From assembly GCA_043764015.1 (NCBI GenBank), contig JAYUKY010000126.1:1-7000 (forward strand): a stretch of DNA of 7,000 nucleotides. Reading direction: 5' to 3'. Position numbers and translations under genes: made by a program. This stretch comes from JANYGM01 sp043764015. GTDB lineage: Bacteria; Bacteroidota; Bacteroidia; Cytophagales; Thermonemataceae. Positions 5,341 through 7,000 of this stretch are shown here, piece after piece. The notes under the pieces are model-generated. The model was not told the origin of the DNA. It made no database searches and saw only the letters and a program-made list of their open reading frames with translations. How positions within the stretch are numbered: the first letter of the stretch is position 1; each line of letters starts with the position of its first letter.

Positions 5341-6729
5341 ATGAAGAGTTATATTGACCTAATAGAACAGACTTTTGAGTTCCCTAATCCAGAGTTTAAA
5401 GTTAAAAAAAATGAGCTTTTCTTTAATGATGTACCTTTGATGAAAATCATTGAAGAGTATGGTACACCGCTCAAAATCAGTTATTTACCTAAGATAGGTC
5501 AGCATATCCGAGATTGCAAGGAAATGTTTGCCAACGCTATCAAAAAATACAAATACAAAGGGAATTATACCTATTGTTATTGTACCAAATCTTCTCATTT
5601 CAGCTTTGTATTGGAAGAAGCTCTCAAAAACGACATTCACCTAGAAACCTCTTCTGCTTTTGATATTCCCATTATCAAGGCACTCCACGAAAAAGGGAAA
5701 ATAAGCAAGGATACTTTTATTATCTGTAATGGCTACAAACGCCCACTTTATACGCAATACATCAATGAATTGCTAGAAGAAGGCTTTAATTGTATGCCTA
5801 TTTTGGATAATCTTAAAGAAATCACTGCTTATGAAAATAATTCCGCAGAAAAAATCAATGTAGGCATTCGTATTGCCGCTGATGAAGAGCCAAATTTTGC
5901 TTTTTATACTTCTCGTTTGGGAGTGCGTTATAGTGATATTGACATACTTTACAAAGAGAAAATTGCTACCAACGACAAATTTAGTCTGAAAATGCTGCAT
6001 TTTTTCATCAATACAGGCATCAAAGATACCGCCTATTATTGGAGCGAACTTAGCAGATTTATGTATAAATATTGTGAGTTGAAGAAAGTTTGCCCAGATT
6101 TGGACACTGTGGACATTGGTGGAGGTTTTCCTATTCAGACTTCTTTGGCGTTTGAGTATGATTATAAATATATGATTGAGCAAATCATTGAAAATATACA
6201 ATGGATTTGTCAGAAAAATCACGTGCAAGTGCCTAATATTTTTACAGAATTTGGGTCTTATACAGTAGCGGAAAGTGGCGCAACCATCTATGCAGTCATT
6301 GACCAAAAACTCCAAAATGATAAAGAACTTTGGTATATGATAGATGGCTCGTTCATTACACAACTTCCAGATGTGTGGGGAATGAACCAAAAATATATTA
6401 TGCTTGCCGTCAATAATTGGGATAATCCGTTTCATAAAGTGAATTTGGGTGGTCTGACTTGTGATAGTCAAGATTATTACAACTCTGAAGCGCATACATC
6501 AGAAGTGTTTTTACCTATCCCAGAAAGCCACGAAACACAATATATTGGTTTCTTTCATACAGGCGCATATCAGGAATCTTTGGGCGGATATGGTGGCATA
6601 CAACATTGCCTTGTTCCTGCACCTAAACACGTGATTATCAGTAGAGATAAGAAAGGAAAAGTAGTAACAGAACTTTTTGCACCAGAACAAGATAGTGAGT
6701 CTATGCTTAAACTTTTGGGATATAAATAA
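5341..6729 (+). CDS. arginine decarboxylase, PLP-dependent (fold type III)
   Basis: A 462-residue cytosolic enzyme expected to convert arginine to agmatine and CO2, the first step of the agmatine route to putrescine and spermidine. The alanine-racemase-like barrel carries YCYCTKSSHF (78-87), with Lys83 as the pyridoxal-phosphate Schiff-base lysine. It also has His220 (MLHFF), the glycine-rich phosphate loop DIGGGFP (258-264) and Glu303 in TEFGSY (302-307). The C-terminal domain supplies Cys374-Asp375 in GLTCDSQD (371-378) and Tyr410 in HTGAYQ. It resembles the short flavobacterial-type arginine decarboxylase rather than E. coli SpeA (about 650 residues), so no symbol is given. Diaminopimelate or carboxynorspermidine decarboxylase is less likely. 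An in-frame TTG at 5167 would add 58 residues but lies inside the upstream terminator stem, so the ATG at 5341 is chosen. No other polyamine gene is in the window. Confidence 0.88.
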   Translation: MKSYIDLIEQTFEFPNPEFKVKKNELFFNDVPLMKIIEEYGTPLKISYLPKIGQHIRDCKEMFANAIKKYKYKGNYTYCYCTKSSHFSFVLEEALKNDIHLETSSAFDIPIIKALHEKGKISKDTFIICNGYKRPLYTQYINELLEEGFNCMPILDNLKEITAYENNSAEKINVGIRIAADEEPNFAFYTSRLGVRYSDIDILYKEKIATNDKFSLKMLHFFINTGIKDTAYYWSELSRFMYKYCELKKVCPDLDTVDIGGGFPIQTSLAFEYDYKYMIEQIIENIQWICQKNHVQVPNIFTEFGSYTVAESGATIYAVIDQKLQNDKELWYMIDGSFITQLPDVWGMNQKYIMLAVNNWDNPFHKVNLGGLTCDSQDYYNSEAHTSEVFLPIPESHETQYIGFFHTGAYQESLGGYGGIQHCLVPAPKHVIISRDKKGKVVTELFAPEQDSESMLKLLGYK

Positions 6730-6744
6730 GCCCTTATTTTACAT

Positions 6745-6780
6745 AAAAAATCCTTTTCAAATGCTTGAAAAGGATTTTTT
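6745..6780 (+). terminator. intrinsic terminator of the decarboxylase gene
   Basis: The arms 6745-6760 and 6765-6780 pair perfectly over 16 bp, with core TCCTTTTCAA, around the loop ATGC (6761-6764). The stem ends in six T residues, preceded by six A residues on the left arm, so it should work in both directions. It begins 15 bases after the stop codon at 6729. Confidence 0.93.
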
Positions 6781-6817
6781 GTAAGTTTCTGAAACAAAAT
6801 TATATTAGATTTCTTGC

Positions 6818-6862
6818 GAAAGTCTTTAAAAAATATAAAAACGAAAACTTGTTAATGTATAG
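6818..6862. repeat. 45-bp direct repeat, copy 1
   Basis: Starts GAAAGTCTTTAAAAAATA and ends TTAATGTATAG. It recurs at 6955-6999 with two mismatches (at 6844 and 6857), an offset of 137 bases. The two copies bracket a hairpin-bearing spacer, so this is a tandem repeat array of about 137-base units. Its right-hand part lies outside the window. Confidence 0.8.
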
Positions 6863-6942
6863 CGGTGGCATTTATGCCACCACTGCGCAAATCAACAAAT
6901 ATGGCGAATAGCTAATAGGCATAAATGCCTATTCTGTACATT
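6854..6942. repeat. REP/BIME-like double hairpin element
   Basis: The outer arms AATGTATAG (6854-6862) and CTGTACATT (6934-6942) pair with one mismatch. Inside are two perfect hairpins: GGTGGCA/TGCCACC (6864-6881, loop TTTA) and AATAGGCA/TGCCTATT (6914-6933, loop TAAA). Their cores GGCATTTATGCC and GGCATAAATGCC are reverse complements. The layout parallels the elements at 1-120 and 2794-2971, with different sequence. No coding capacity is visible. Confidence 0.65.
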
Positions 6943-6954
6943 TCATTATTTTTA

Positions 6955-6999
6955 GAAAGTCTTTAAAAAATATAAAAACGCAAACTTGTTAATATATAG
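6955..6999. repeat. 45-bp direct repeat, copy 2 (array continues past edge)
   Basis: Matches 6818-6862 at 43 of 45 positions. It ends at AATATATAG, where copy 1 has AATGTATAG and leads directly into the first hairpin. A second hairpin unit is therefore expected just past position 7000. Confidence 0.8.
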
Positions 7000-7000
7000 T

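Noticed and set aside
5773..6495. 240-residue open frame on the minus strand
   Set aside because: It lies wholly antisense to the decarboxylase, whose catalytic motifs are intact. It is rich in His, Ile, Phe and Cys as shadow frames are here, and has no recognisable domain.

Overview
The window looks like an ordinary stretch of an AT-rich genome of the phylum Bacteroidota (Cytophagia or Flavobacteriia type). Four things point that way: start codons are preceded by A/T-rich leaders without a Shine-Dalgarno sequence; candidate promoters fit the Bacteroidota -33/-7 pattern (TTTG, 19 bases, TAnnTTTG); a secreted protein has a signal peptide ending in N-A-Q; and the arginine decarboxylase is of the short type I associate with this phylum. 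No genus can be assigned from the sequence alone.

There are five protein genes. On the minus strand, reading right to left, are a patatin-like phospholipase (3062-4078), then sufC (1707-2453) and sufD (326-1603). SufC and SufD are the ATPase and one scaffold subunit of the SufBCD iron-sulfur cluster assembly complex. Their usual partners sufB and sufS are not beside them. The suf pair ends in a strong hairpin terminator at 228-270. On the plus strand are a secreted protein of unknown function (4286-5146), with a good promoter upstream and a strong terminator downstream, and an arginine decarboxylase (5341-6729) that starts the route to agmatine and polyamines and has its own terminator (6745-6780). 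No shared pathway links the phospholipase, the secreted protein and the decarboxylase.

The non-coding DNA is the unusual part. At 1-156, 2794-2971 and 6818-7000 lie structured repeat elements. In each, two small perfect hairpins are reverse complements of one another and are bounded by an outer inverted repeat, as in bacterial REP/BIME elements, yet the three sequences look largely unrelated. A second class of repeat has a strict 7-base period. One heptad family follows the stop codon of each of the three minus-strand genes within 0-7 bases (to 320, 1706 and 3054). Another sits in the sufC leader (2474-2508).

Long gene-free stretches: 1-325 holds the first hairpin element, the terminator and a heptad tract. 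2454-3061 holds the sufC leader heptads, a weak promoter candidate, a terminator-like hairpin, the large inverted-repeat element and a heptad tract; 2617-2730 of it is AT-rich with nothing I can assign. 6781-7000 holds the tandem hairpin element, which runs off the right edge. I saw no tRNA, rRNA, CRISPR array or transposase gene, and no defence system.
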